Below, piece by piece: positions 31,500 to 40,598 of a stretch of DNA of 64,000 bases (its first letter is position 1; each line of letters opens with the position of its first letter). The stretch is from Mycoplasmatota bacterium (GTDB lineage: Bacteria > Bacillota_I > Bacilli_A > Acholeplasmatales > Acholeplasmataceae). The translations under genes were made by a program, and so were the position numbers. The DNA is taken from the NCBI GenBank assembly GCA_024650045.1, contig JANKMU010000003.1:50738-114737 (forward strand). The letters are read 5' to 3'. Under the pieces are notes generated by a model that was not told the origin of the DNA, ran no database searches, and saw nothing but the letters and a program-made list of their open reading frames with translations.

Positions 31500-31527
31500 T
31501 TGCATTTAAACGAAAAAATGCTACAAT
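31500..31527 (+). promoter_or_regulatory. Putative rpsO promoter
   Basis: TTGCAT, 16 nt, TACAAT; predicted start ~31533. Confidence 0.55.
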
Positions 31528-31533
31528 ATAAAA

Positions 31534-31571
31534 GGCGGTAACAAGGATTAGGGAACGCCAACCCAATCTTT
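31534..31571 (+). ncRNA. Putative S15 leader pseudoknot
   Basis: GGCG(31534-37)/CGCC(31556-59) interleaved with AAGGATTaGGG(31543-53)/CCCAATCTTT(31562-71), upstream of rpsO. Confidence 0.55.
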
Positions 31572-31597
31572 AGTTATTCGAGAAAGGAAGAAAACAC

Positions 31598-31867
31598 ATG
31601 GCACTATTAAAAGAAAAGAAGACAGAAATCATTAAGAAGTTCGCAACCAAAGAAGGTGACACTGGTTCGCCAGAAGTTCAAATCGCAGTTCTTAGTCAAG
31701 AAATCGCAGATTTAAATGCTCACTTACAAATTCACATTCATGATTTCCATTCACGTCGTGGTCTTTATATGAAGATCGGACAAAGACGTCGTTTACTTAA
31801 GTACTTACGTAGTAAAGATGTTGATCGTTATCAACAATTAATACAAAAATTAGGATTACGTCGTTAA
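31598..31867 (+). CDS. rpsO: Ribosomal protein S15
   Basis: [34 protein letters not shown]. Confidence 0.98.
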   Translation: MALLKEKKTEIIKKFATKEGDTGSPEVQIAVLSQEIADLNAHLQIHIHDFHSRRGLYMKIGQRRRLLKYLRSKDVDRYQQLIQKLGLRR

Positions 31868-31984
31868 AAAGGTTGCTTATGCAATCTTTTTTTTTAATTC
31901 CTATACATATAGGTGTTTTTGTGGTAATATATATAAGGCTATAGATAAGAAAATAGACATATAAAATGAAGGAGATTTTATATC

Positions 31985-34117
31985 ATGGAAAGAAAAATTT
32001 ATGAAACGACGCTTGGTGGTAGAGTTCTACGTGTCGAAATTGGTGAGGTAGCAAAGCAGGCAAACGGTGCTGCAATGATAACTTACGGAGACTCTACAGT
32101 ATTAAGTGTTGTAACAGCAAAAAATGAAGCTTCAACTCAAGATTTTTTCCCTTTAATGGTAGTTTATCAAGAGAAGCTTTATGCAGCAGGTAAAATCCCA
32201 GGTGGATTTTTAAGAAGAGAAGGTAGACCATCAGAACACGAGACATTAACATCTCGTTTAATTGATAGACCACTTCGTCCCTTGTTTCCTGAAGGATTCA
32301 AGCATGATGTGCAAATCATTAACACGGTTTTATCAAGTGATCCACAATGTACAACTGAAATGGCTGCAATGCTAGGTTCATCCCTAGTTTTAGGTATTTC
32401 TAACATTCCATTTAATGGTCCAGTAGCAGCAGTCATGGTTGGTCGTATTGATGGAGAATTTATTATCAATCCAACACCAGAACAACAAGAATTAAGTGAT
32501 ATTGACTTAATTGTTGCTGGTACAAAAACTGCAATCAACATGGTTGAAGCAGGAGCAAAACAAATTAATGAAGATGTTATGTTAGATGCTATTATGTTTG
32601 CACATGAAGCAATTAAAGAGTTAGTTGCATTCCAAGAAAAGATTCAATCTGAAAACTTCAAAGAAAAAATGGCATTTGACGATTTTGCAATTCCTGAAGA
32701 TGTACAAAAGGAAGTTTCTAAGTTTGCAGAAAAACGTTTGATTAAAGCAGTTTCTATTTTTGATAAGTTAGAAAGATATCAAGCGCTTGATTCAATTAAA
32801 GATGAAACGGTTGAACATTTTTCAAAAAATTCATTTTTTAAAGAAATTGATGGTGTCAAAGTTTATGACGAAAAAGCTCAAAACGAGTATTTGACTCAAG
32901 TTAAAAAGACTGTTGATGCAATCGTAACCAAAGAACTTAGAAGACTGATTACAGTAGACAAAGTACGTCCTGATGGCCGTAAAGTTGATGAAATCAGACC
33001 ATTATTCTCAAGAGTTGATGTATTACCTAGAACACATGGTTCATCATTATTTACTCGTGGTCAAACACAAGCATTAGGTGTTGTAACTTTAGGTTCATTA
33101 GGTGAAAATCAAATTATTGATGGACTTGGTTTAGAAGATAGAAAACGTTTCATGTTACATTACAACTTCCCACCATTTAGTGTTGGAGAAACAGGTCGTT
33201 ATGGTTTTGTAGGACGTCGTGAAGTTGGACATGGTGCATTAGGTGAACGTGCATTACTTCAAGTTTTACCAAGTGAAGAAGAATTCCCTTATTCAATACG
33301 TATCGTATCTGAAATACTTGAATCTAACGGTTCAAGTTCACAAGCAACAATTTGTGCTGGATCAATGGCATTAATGGCTGCAGGTGTACCGATAAAAGCA
33401 CCAGTTGCGGGTATCGCAATGGGTTTAATTATGGAAGGTAAAAATTATACGATCTTAAGTGATATTCAAGGTATGGAAGATCATGAAGGCGATATGGACT
33501 TCAAAGTCGCTGGAACAAAAGATGGTATTACATCACTTCAAATGGATATCAAGATTTCAGGTATTACTAAAGAAATCTTAAAAGAAGCACTTGAACAAGC
33601 AAGGATTGCTAGATTACACATTCTTGATCATATGAATGAAACGATACCTACAGTGCGTGAAGAATTATCAGATTATGCACCTAAGGTGATGATGATTCAA
33701 ATTAATCCTGATAAGATTAGAGATGTTATCGGTGCTGGTGGTAAGATTATTACTCAAATTATCGAAGACAACAATCAAGTTAAGATTGATATTGAACAAG
33801 ATGGTCGTGTATTCTTAATGCATTATGATAGAAAATGGTTACTTAAAGCAGCTGAGAAGATTAAACAATTAGTCAGAGTTGCTGTTGTTGGTGAAATCTA
33901 TGAAGGTAAAGTTACAAGAGTTGAAAAATTCGGTTGCTTTGTTGAATTATGGCCAGGAACTGAAGGACTAGTTCACATTTCTAGATTAGCTAAAGAACGT
34001 GTTGAAAAAGTTGAAGACATCGTATCTGTTGGTGATCAAATTTTAGTTAAATGTATTGGAATTGATGATAAAGGTAGAGTTGATCTATCTAGAAAAGATG
34101 CATTAGCTGTTAAATAA
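31985..34117 (+). CDS. pnp: Polyribonucleotide nucleotidyltransferase
   Basis: RNase PH repeats, KH ([15 protein letters not shown]) and S1 domains. Confidence 0.98.
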   Translation: MERKIYETTLGGRVLRVEIGEVAKQANGAAMITYGDSTVLSVVTAKNEASTQDFFPLMVVYQEKLYAAGKIPGGFLRREGRPSEHETLTSRLIDRPLRPLFPEGFKHDVQIINTVLSSDPQCTTEMAAMLGSSLVLGISNIPFNGPVAAVMVGRIDGEFIINPTPEQQELSDIDLIVAGTKTAINMVEAGAKQINEDVMLDAIMFAHEAIKELVAFQEKIQSENFKEKMAFDDFAIPEDVQKEVSKFAEKRLIKAVSIFDKLERYQALDSIKDETVEHFSKNSFFKEIDGVKVYDEKAQNEYLTQVKKTVDAIVTKELRRLITVDKVRPDGRKVDEIRPLFSRVDVLPRTHGSSLFTRGQTQALGVVTLGSLGENQIIDGLGLEDRKRFMLHYNFPPFSVGETGRYGFVGRREVGHGALGERALLQVLPSEEEFPYSIRIVSEILESNGSSSQATICAGSMALMAAGVPIKAPVAGIAMGLIMEGKNYTILSDIQGMEDHEGDMDFKVAGTKDGITSLQMDIKISGITKEILKEALEQARIARLHILDHMNETIPTVREELSDYAPKVMMIQINPDKIRDVIGAGGKIITQIIEDNNQVKIDIEQDGRVFLMHYDRKWLLKAAEKIKQLVRVAVVGEIYEGKVTRVEKFGCFVELWPGTEGLVHISRLAKERVEKVEDIVSVGDQILVKCIGIDDKGRVDLSRKDALAVK

Positions 34118-34123
34118 AAAATA

Positions 34124-34153
34124 AAAAATGAAGTTCACTGAGCTTCATTTTTT
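34124..34153 (+). terminator. Intrinsic terminator
   Basis: aaaaatgaagttcactgagcttcattttt. Confidence 0.7.
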
Positions 34154-34263
34154 AACAAAATGGCCTTATTAAGCCTTTATATTTAAAGTATTTATGTTTG
34201 CTAATTTACAACAAATGATAAAAATGATATAATATTATGGAGAACAATAAAAGGAGCACTATT

Positions 34264-34890
34264 ATGAAATTAGAATTAAGAACTCAAAAATTAAGAGAAG
34301 TAAGAAAACAAGGTTATGTACCTGGTGTAATGTATGGAAAATCAATTGACTCAACTTCTGTACAAGTACTTGATAAAGACTTTAAAGAAGCTTTAAAAGA
34401 ATTTGGAACAAGTATGACATTTAAAGCTAAACTTGATGGAAAAACACATAACGTATACATTAAAAATTTTCAATCAAACATTTTAAAGCCTAGTGAAATC
34501 ATTCACTTTGATTTACACCGTGTTACTGCGACTGAAAAGATTTCAGCACATATCCGTATTGAACTTCTTGGTAAAGAAGTATTCCACGGTCAAGAAGTAT
34601 ATCCAGAATTGCAATTGAATGAAATTGTTGCTGAATATGTTCCTGGTCAAGGTATGTCACATATTGATGTTGACGTATCAAATCTTGAATTAGGTGATGT
34701 TATTTATGTTAAAGATTTAAACATTGGTGAAAATCTAACATTAAAAGAAGATCCTGATAAAGCAGTTGTTGTGATGAAGGAAGTTCATATTGTTGAGGAA
34801 GAAGAAGTTACTGAAGATACTGATGCTTTAGGCGATATGATTAGAGAAGAACAAGAAGCGCAAGAAGAAGAAACAAAAGAAAAAGAGTAA
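34264..34890 (+). CDS. rplY: Ribosomal protein L25 (Ctc family)
   Basis: KLELRTQKLREVRKQGYVPGVMYGK; ATG 34264 preceded by aaaggag. Confidence 0.93.
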   Translation: MKLELRTQKLREVRKQGYVPGVMYGKSIDSTSVQVLDKDFKEALKEFGTSMTFKAKLDGKTHNVYIKNFQSNILKPSEIIHFDLHRVTATEKISAHIRIELLGKEVFHGQEVYPELQLNEIVAEYVPGQGMSHIDVDVSNLELGDVIYVKDLNIGENLTLKEDPDKAVVVMKEVHIVEEEEVTEDTDALGDMIREEQEAQEEETKEKE

Positions 34891-34926
34891 ACTATCAATT
34901 CAATCATGAATATGATATAATATTTT

Positions 34927-35271
34927 AGTCAGTGGAAGTGATCGAGCCTGTTTTTACAGGTTAGGAAAGTCCATGCTAGCACATCCTGAGATGGATGTAG
35001 TGTTTGTGCCTAGGGAAACAATAACCTAGGGTACGAGAAATCGTAACGGCGATCAATGATCTAAGGGAAACTATGATCTAGACTTAATGTGCCACAGAGA
35101 CGAGCTATTTAGAAATAAATAGATGAAACGCGGTAAACCCCTCAAGCTAGCAACCCAAAATTTGGTAGGGGCACGTATAAAGATGAATCAAAATCGATAT
35201 GCGCTACTTACGTAGAGATAAATGGTCACACCCTTTTTAAGGGAACAGAACATGGCTTATGCACATTGACA
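34927..35271 (+). ncRNA. rnpB: RNase P RNA
   Basis: gtcagtg...cattgac closing stem; gaggaaagtcc-like core (ggttaggaaagtccatgctagcac), cagagacgagc, gaaacgcggtaaacccc, ggggcacg, gaacagaacatggcttatgcaca. Confidence 0.95.
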
Positions 35272-35278
35272 AAAATTA

Positions 35279-35303
35279 GGTCCCACTTTGGGACCTTTTC
35301 TTT
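35279..35303 (+). terminator. rnpB terminator
   Basis: ggtcccactttgggaccttttctttt. Confidence 0.75.
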
Positions 35304-35306
35304 TGC

Positions 35307-35331
35307 ATAAAAAAACCTCCAATTGGAGGTT
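35307..35331 (-). terminator. Terminator of the CaCA exchanger gene
   Basis: Minus strand acctccaattggaggttttttta. Confidence 0.7.
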
Positions 35332-35338
35332 AAGTTAA

Positions 35339-36340
35339 TTAAAATGGAAGTATACTTAATGCTCTTAAGATGATGTAAATAATATATGAGAAGTAAATTC
35401 CTAATAGTAAATATCCCTCAAGTTTCGAGATTTTACCACCTGTGATACAGAAAACAATTGTGATAGCAGTTATACCAATTAATATTACAGTATCAATTAA
35501 GACATCATTGTTGATGCCTAGAGGCGTCACTAACCCAGCTAAACCGACAATAAGCAAAGTGTTGAACACATTAGATCCTATTACGTTACCTAAAGCAATT
35601 TCGCCTTCACCTTTTTTCGCTGCCATGATGGAAGTTACGAGCTCTGGAAGTGATGTACCTAATGCAACAATTGATAATCCAACGAGTGTCGTGGCTCTTG
35701 ATATGTTCATTGAAAATGCTGAAACTAATAACTCAATGGCAATAAACTCAGCACCTGCAGTAACTAAATAACCACCAATTGATACGCCACCTAAGCCGAT
35801 TAATAATAATATAATTGCTCTTTTAGCATCAACAACATGGATTTCTTCAATCTCCGGAGGCATTCGTTTAGTTTTTAACATCAAATACATATAGTATGAA
35901 AAGAATAATAGTAATATAAGTGATTCCCACCAAACTATTTGTGCATCAATTTGAAAGAAAAATGCGAGAACAGAAATCAATATAGTAATAACAATTAGAA
36001 ATGGAAACTCTTGCTTATTCATTGATTTTCTAACAGCAATTGGCATCATGATTGCACTAAAACCTAAAATTAAAGTTAAATTAGCAACATTAGAACCAAT
36101 GACATTACCCATTGCAATGTCAGCAGTTGTTCCAGCTGCTTTTGCCGAAATGGATGCTGCAAAGCTAACTGCTAACTCAGGTAAGCTAGTACCAAAAGCA
36201 ACTAATGTTAAACCTATAATCAATGGAGATACATTTAGTTTTTTAGCAATCGATACTGATGAGACGATAAAGAAGTCTGCACCTTTAATCAGAAATACAA
36301 ATCCTATAAGTAAAAACAAAATATGTATAAAAATATCCAA
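35339..36340 (-). CDS. Calcium/sodium (cation) antiporter, CaCA family (YrbG-like)
   Basis: Two alpha repeats GTSLPELAVSFAASISAKAAGTTADIAMGNVIGSNVANLTLILG and GTSLPELVTSIMAAKKGEGEIALGNVIGSNVFNTLLIVG; TTG start 36340 with aggaggt RBS. Confidence 0.88.
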   Translation of the reverse strand: MDIFIHILFLLIGFVFLIKGADFFIVSSVSIAKKLNVSPLIIGLTLVAFGTSLPELAVSFAASISAKAAGTTADIAMGNVIGSNVANLTLILGFSAIMMPIAVRKSMNKQEFPFLIVITILISVLAFFFQIDAQIVWWESLILLLFFSYYMYLMLKTKRMPPEIEEIHVVDAKRAIILLLIGLGGVSIGGYLVTAGAEFIAIELLVSAFSMNISRATTLVGLSIVALGTSLPELVTSIMAAKKGEGEIALGNVIGSNVFNTLLIVGLAGLVTPLGINNDVLIDTVILIGITAITIVFCITGGKISKLEGYLLLGIYFSYIIYIILRALSILPF

Positions 36341-36404
36341 AATGCCTACCTCCTGATGATTTAATATTTTGATTGACTTTATTTTCTTATATATATAAAT
36401 AAAA

Positions 36405-36432
36405 ACCATTCAAGACAAGAAAAAAGTCTTGA
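36405..36432 (-). terminator. Putative riboswitch-controlled terminator
   Basis: Minus strand tcaagacttttttcttgtcttgaatggttttta. Confidence 0.65.
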
Positions 36433-36520
36433 AGGTCTCGTTACAAGGTATACTTGAAATTAACCGGGTTTTTCAACCGTACTGACGATTAATTTAGGGT
36501 TAACTACTCCCCTTCATGAC
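36424..36520 (-). ncRNA. yybP-ykoY (Mn2+) riboswitch
   Basis: Minus strand GAAGGGGAGTAGttaaccc...gTCAGTACGGTTGaaaaaCCCGGTTAA...aACGAGACCTTC matches the conserved motif; upstream of the CaCA exchanger. Confidence 0.88.
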
Positions 36521-36598
36521 TCTATTTTAGCATACTTTAATTAACATGACAATAATAAATATTATTTAGTTAGATCAATGGTTAATCTTTATAAATTG

Positions 36599-36627
36599 TT
36601 GACTTATGTAGCAAAAAATAGTATCAT
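36599..36627 (+). promoter_or_regulatory. Putative sigma-A promoter for the CNNM gene pair
   Basis: TTGACT, 17 nt, TATCAT. Confidence 0.55.
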
Positions 36628-36633
36628 ATATCT

Positions 36634-36753
36634 ATCACCGTGTGATGGAGGACAGAACAACTAAAATGGAAGATTGCAGTAGTAGGATCGACGATCCAAT
36701 ATATCCGAGTCTTAAAATGAATGAGCATGACGCTTTTTTTGGTGTCTTTTTTT
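36634..36753 (+). promoter_or_regulatory. Unclassified structured 5' leader
   Basis: Hairpins atcac-cgt-gtgat and ggatc-gac-gatcc, enclosing aagatt/agtctt pairing, and gacgc/gtgtc hairpin with T-run before the CNNM gene. Confidence 0.5.
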
Positions 36754-36775
36754 GTTTAGAGAGTGAGGAAATCAT

Positions 36776-38083
36776 ATGATAACATCTAGTGTTTTCATGC
36801 TCTTTTTAATTATTATGTCAGCTGTTTTTTCCGCTTCAGAAGTTGCTTTAGTTGCTATTAGTGATAATAAAGTAAATGTAGATGCAGAAACTGGAAATAA
36901 AAGAGCATTAAAAGTGCAAAAATATACAGAAAATCCTAAAAATTATATAACAACTCTACGGGTACTCATAACATTGATTGCTATCGTGAATGGAGCAATA
37001 GCACTGGATACCTTTAGCCATCATGTAATCAGTTGGTTTGATGCAACAAATCCTGTTGTAGAGCCACTTGTTATTACAATTATAGCATTTATTTTGCTTG
37101 TTTTTCATGTGGTTTTAGGACAAATGTTACCAACTCGTTTAGCTAATAAATATCCAAATCATATTGCATATGGAACCATTGGTTTTGTAACCACGCTGAC
37201 TAAGATGATATCACCATTTGTATGGATACTTGATAAATTATCTAGTATACTGGGACGTTTGGTTGGATTGGCACCAAATGAAGGTACAAGAACGGTTACT
37301 GAAGAAGAAATTAGAACTATCGTTGAAGAAAGCAGTAAAACAGGTAACATCGATGAACAAGAAAGTGAAATGATTCAAAATATTTTTGATTTCAGTGATA
37401 CTGATGTTGATGATATCATGACACATCGTACCGAAATATCAGCTTTGGATGTTAACTCAACTAAAAAAGAATTATTTGAATATGTTAGCGAAGAGCAATT
37501 TACTAGATTTCCTGTTTACGAAGGAGATATTGATCATATAGTAGGGACATTGCATGTAAAGGATCTTTTAAAATATGTTGATGATCCAGAAGATTCATTT
37601 TCAATAAGATCATTACTAAGAGAACCTTATTTCATTCCCGAGTCAAAGAATACAAGTGAATTATTCAAAGAGATGCAACAACAAAAAAATCATATTGCTA
37701 TTGTATTAGATGAATATGGTGGAACAGCAGGAATTGTTACGATTGAAGACTTGATTGAAGAAATCGTTGGTAATATATTTGATGAATATGATATTGATGA
37801 AGACGAAATCAAACAAGTTGATGATTTAGTTTATGAAATTCATGGTTTAATCAATATCCATGACGCAGAAGATTTCTTAGAAGCTAATCTTCCGGTTGAT
37901 GATTATGATACATTAGGTGGATTTATGCTAGGACAATTAGGAAGATTTCCTGAAGAAAATGAACATGTATCTATCGTTTATAACAATTTTACATTTGAGG
38001 TTGTTGATACAAATGATAAGATTATTACAAAGATTAAAGTAATTAGACCAGAAATATTCGAAGAAGATATTACTGAAGAATAA
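36776..38083 (+). CDS. CNNM/HlyC-CorC family membrane protein with CBS pair
   Basis: DUF21 membrane domain, LDEYGGTAGIVTIEDLIEEIVG, C-terminal CorC/HlyC domain. Confidence 0.9.
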   Translation: MITSSVFMLFLIIMSAVFSASEVALVAISDNKVNVDAETGNKRALKVQKYTENPKNYITTLRVLITLIAIVNGAIALDTFSHHVISWFDATNPVVEPLVITIIAFILLVFHVVLGQMLPTRLANKYPNHIAYGTIGFVTTLTKMISPFVWILDKLSSILGRLVGLAPNEGTRTVTEEEIRTIVEESSKTGNIDEQESEMIQNIFDFSDTDVDDIMTHRTEISALDVNSTKKELFEYVSEEQFTRFPVYEGDIDHIVGTLHVKDLLKYVDDPEDSFSIRSLLREPYFIPESKNTSELFKEMQQQKNHIAIVLDEYGGTAGIVTIEDLIEEIVGNIFDEYDIDEDEIKQVDDLVYEIHGLINIHDAEDFLEANLPVDDYDTLGGFMLGQLGRFPEENEHVSIVYNNFTFEVVDTNDKIITKIKVIRPEIFEEDITEE

Positions 38084-38096
38084 GAAGTGAGGCATT

Positions 38097-39365
38097 ATGG
38101 GTAAAGAAGAATTTATTAAAATAGGTGTTTTAGTTGTTTTGATTCTGTTGTCATCGTTTTTCTCTGCAACAGAAACAGCTTTTTCATCACTTAATCCAAT
38201 CAAATTAAAACACCGTATTCAAAATAAAGAAAAAAGAGCAACTAAGACTTTGGCTTTATCTTATGATTTTGAAAGAGTTTTAACAACTATATTAATTGGT
38301 AATAATATTGTAAATATAGCTGCAGCATCATTAGCAACCGTATTATTTGTTCAGTATTGGGGCAACTTAGGTGTAACGATATCAACAGCAGTTATGACAA
38401 CGTTAGTACTTATTTTTGGTGAAATTACACCAAAAAGTATTGCTAAGAAAATGCCAGAAAGATTCGCTATGGCAGTAACGCCAGCATTAGTGTTTTTTAT
38501 CTTTATTTTAACACCATTAAACTTAATATTTGGTTTATGGCAAAAGTTAATGAACAAGTGGTTCAAGTTTCAAAAAGAACCAGCTATTACAGAAGATGAG
38601 CTCTTAACTTATGTATCAGAAGTTCAACAAGAAGGCGGAATTAACGAAAACGAAGGTGAATTGATACGAAGTGTGATTGATTTTGATGACTTAAAGGTTG
38701 AAGATATATTTACACCAAGAGTTAAAATCATCGCAATTAACGAAAAAGATGATAATAAAAAAATAACCCATGCTTTTAAACATTCTGGTTATTCAAGATT
38801 ACCAGTATATGGTACAAATATAGATCATGTTATAGGAACGATTAATCATAAGGACTTTTATAATAAAGTATTAATTGATAAAGAACCACTAGATTCGATT
38901 ATTAAACCTCCAGTTTTTGTTACAGAATACATGCGAGTAACAAATTTATTAGAGTTGCTACAAGAACATAAATCGCATATGGCAATTGTAAAAGATGAAT
39001 TTGGTGGCACTTTAGGTGTTGTAACGATGGAAGATATTTTAGAAGAAATCGTTGGCGACATTTGGGATGAGCACGACGAGATTGTTGAACAGATCAATAA
39101 GATCGATGAATCTAATTTCCGAATTAAAGGGACTGCAGATTTAGAAGATGTATTTGATTTGCTAGGAATTGAAGAAGATGAGAATGAACTTGAATATTCA
39201 ACTGTGAATGGATGGGTTCTAGCTGAATTAGGACGAATACCTGCTATAGGTGATTCATTCGATTTCAAGCATTTTAAGATTACAGTTACAAGTGCTGATA
39301 CAAAAAGAGTACTTGAAGTTAATATTGAAATTTCACAAAATTTAAATAAGGTTGATGAAGAATAG
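38097..39365 (+). CDS. CNNM/HlyC-CorC family membrane protein with CBS pair (paralog)
   Basis: FSATETAFSSLNPIKLKHR, KDEFGGTLGVVTMEDILEEIVGDIWDEHDE. Confidence 0.9.
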   Translation: MGKEEFIKIGVLVVLILLSSFFSATETAFSSLNPIKLKHRIQNKEKRATKTLALSYDFERVLTTILIGNNIVNIAAASLATVLFVQYWGNLGVTISTAVMTTLVLIFGEITPKSIAKKMPERFAMAVTPALVFFIFILTPLNLIFGLWQKLMNKWFKFQKEPAITEDELLTYVSEVQQEGGINENEGELIRSVIDFDDLKVEDIFTPRVKIIAINEKDDNKKITHAFKHSGYSRLPVYGTNIDHVIGTINHKDFYNKVLIDKEPLDSIIKPPVFVTEYMRVTNLLELLQEHKSHMAIVKDEFGGTLGVVTMEDILEEIVGDIWDEHDEIVEQINKIDESNFRIKGTADLEDVFDLLGIEEDENELEYSTVNGWVLAELGRIPAIGDSFDFKHFKITVTSADTKRVLEVNIEISQNLNKVDEE

Positions 39366-39388
39366 AGTTATTAACTCTATTTTTTTTA
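39362..39388 (+). terminator. Intrinsic terminator
   Basis: atagagttattaactctattttttt. Confidence 0.65.
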
Positions 39389-39400
39389 CCATTTAAACAA

Positions 39401-39426
39401 AAAAAAGGCTGTACATTTGTACAACC
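39401..39426 (-). terminator. Intrinsic terminator
   Basis: Minus strand ggttgtacaaatgtacagcctttttttt. Confidence 0.65.
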
Positions 39427-39444
39427 TCAGTTTTTGATAATTGA

Positions 39445-40395
39445 TTATTCTACTGAATCTCCAGCAAAACCAAATAAAGTTTCAAGAATTGTGAAGTATC
39501 CACCAGTACGGATTGTTACGCCAGCTAAAGCATCAATTACTGTAGAACCATCAAGTGATCCAGCACGTTGAGCAACTGGTTGTAAATCATCATTCCAACC
39601 ATTTTCCATAACGTAATCAGTAATTAAAGCAGCTTGTTCAAACCATTCAAGAGTACATGGAGTTTCAGTGCTACGCACCCATTCTCCATTAACTAATGTA
39701 TAACCAGCAGCTCCGACCATACCATAATCAAAACCTAATTCTTGCTTAGTCTTTTCATTCCATGCAAATGTACCTGCTGACTCATCTCTAGTTGATTGAC
39801 GAACGTCTAATAATAGTTCTTCAATTTCACCTTTAGGTGTTACCACCATATGAGCACTATATAAGTCATTTCCAGAAGCATAAACTGCTTGGAATTTACC
39901 TAACTTAGCTAGTTCAACAGCTTCTTGAGCTAATGTGATGTAAGTATCAACTGTAATTGAAACGCTTGCGCCTAGATCAGCAGTATATCCTTCATCATCA
40001 AATGTAATAGAATCAACACCATTTTCTAATAAGTGTGCTTCGATTAAAGCAGCTTGTTCATACCATTCAAGTTGACCTGGTTCAGTAGCCATACCATAAT
40101 CATCGCCTAATTCTTTCTTAGTCATAGCATTCCATGCCCATGAGTAAGTTGTTACAGCTTCTTCACCTTCACCTGTTGTCGTAGCAGTTCTACGAGCTTG
40201 ACGAGTGTCAATATTGAAACCAACAATCTCTCCATCTTCAATGGTAACTGTTACCATTGTAACTTGTGGTGCATTTCTAGCAACTGTTTCTTCGTATGCC
40301 ATGAACTCACCATCTACTTTGAACTCACTACTCTTGCAACCGAAAAGTGCAATTGCAGCGAACGCAACAAAAAACAACAATAATACTTTTTTCAT
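39445..40395 (-). CDS. Lipoprotein with two FMN-binding-like repeats (PplA-like)
   Basis: Lipobox ALFGC; two repeats each with DYGM..LEWYEQAALI; DALAGVTIRTGG resembles an ApbE flavinylation site. Confidence 0.65.
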   Translation of the reverse strand: MKKVLLLFFVAFAAIALFGCKSSEFKVDGEFMAYEETVARNAPQVTMVTVTIEDGEIVGFNIDTRQARRTATTTGEGEEAVTTYSWAWNAMTKKELGDDYGMATEPGQLEWYEQAALIEAHLLENGVDSITFDDEGYTADLGASVSITVDTYITLAQEAVELAKLGKFQAVYASGNDLYSAHMVVTPKGEIEELLLDVRQSTRDESAGTFAWNEKTKQELGFDYGMVGAAGYTLVNGEWVRSTETPCTLEWFEQAALITDYVMENGWNDDLQPVAQRAGSLDGSTVIDALAGVTIRTGGYFTILETLFGFAGDSVE

Positions 40396-40598
40396 TTATT
40401 AAATTCCTCCTATGAATTGTTTCTTAACACACTTATTATACTATAAAAGTCAACAAATATGCAATGTATTTTATACTTATTTTCATAAAAGCGTTTTACT
40501 AGTTTATAAAACGATATAATTTAACTAAATTAGTTATTTGTACTTTCATTAAAATGAAAATAATGATACAATAATTAAGCGGAAAGGTATGTGTATAA

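Noticed and set aside
38858-39268. Minus-strand 136-aa Ser-rich ORF
   Set aside because: Antisense to the second CNNM gene; composition is that of a reverse-complemented acidic protein.
40487-40499. aaaagcgtttta upstream of lepA/lipoprotein as a cre site
   Set aside because: Palindrome is short and could be chance in AT-rich DNA; mentioned only as a comparison for the better-placed site at 61738.
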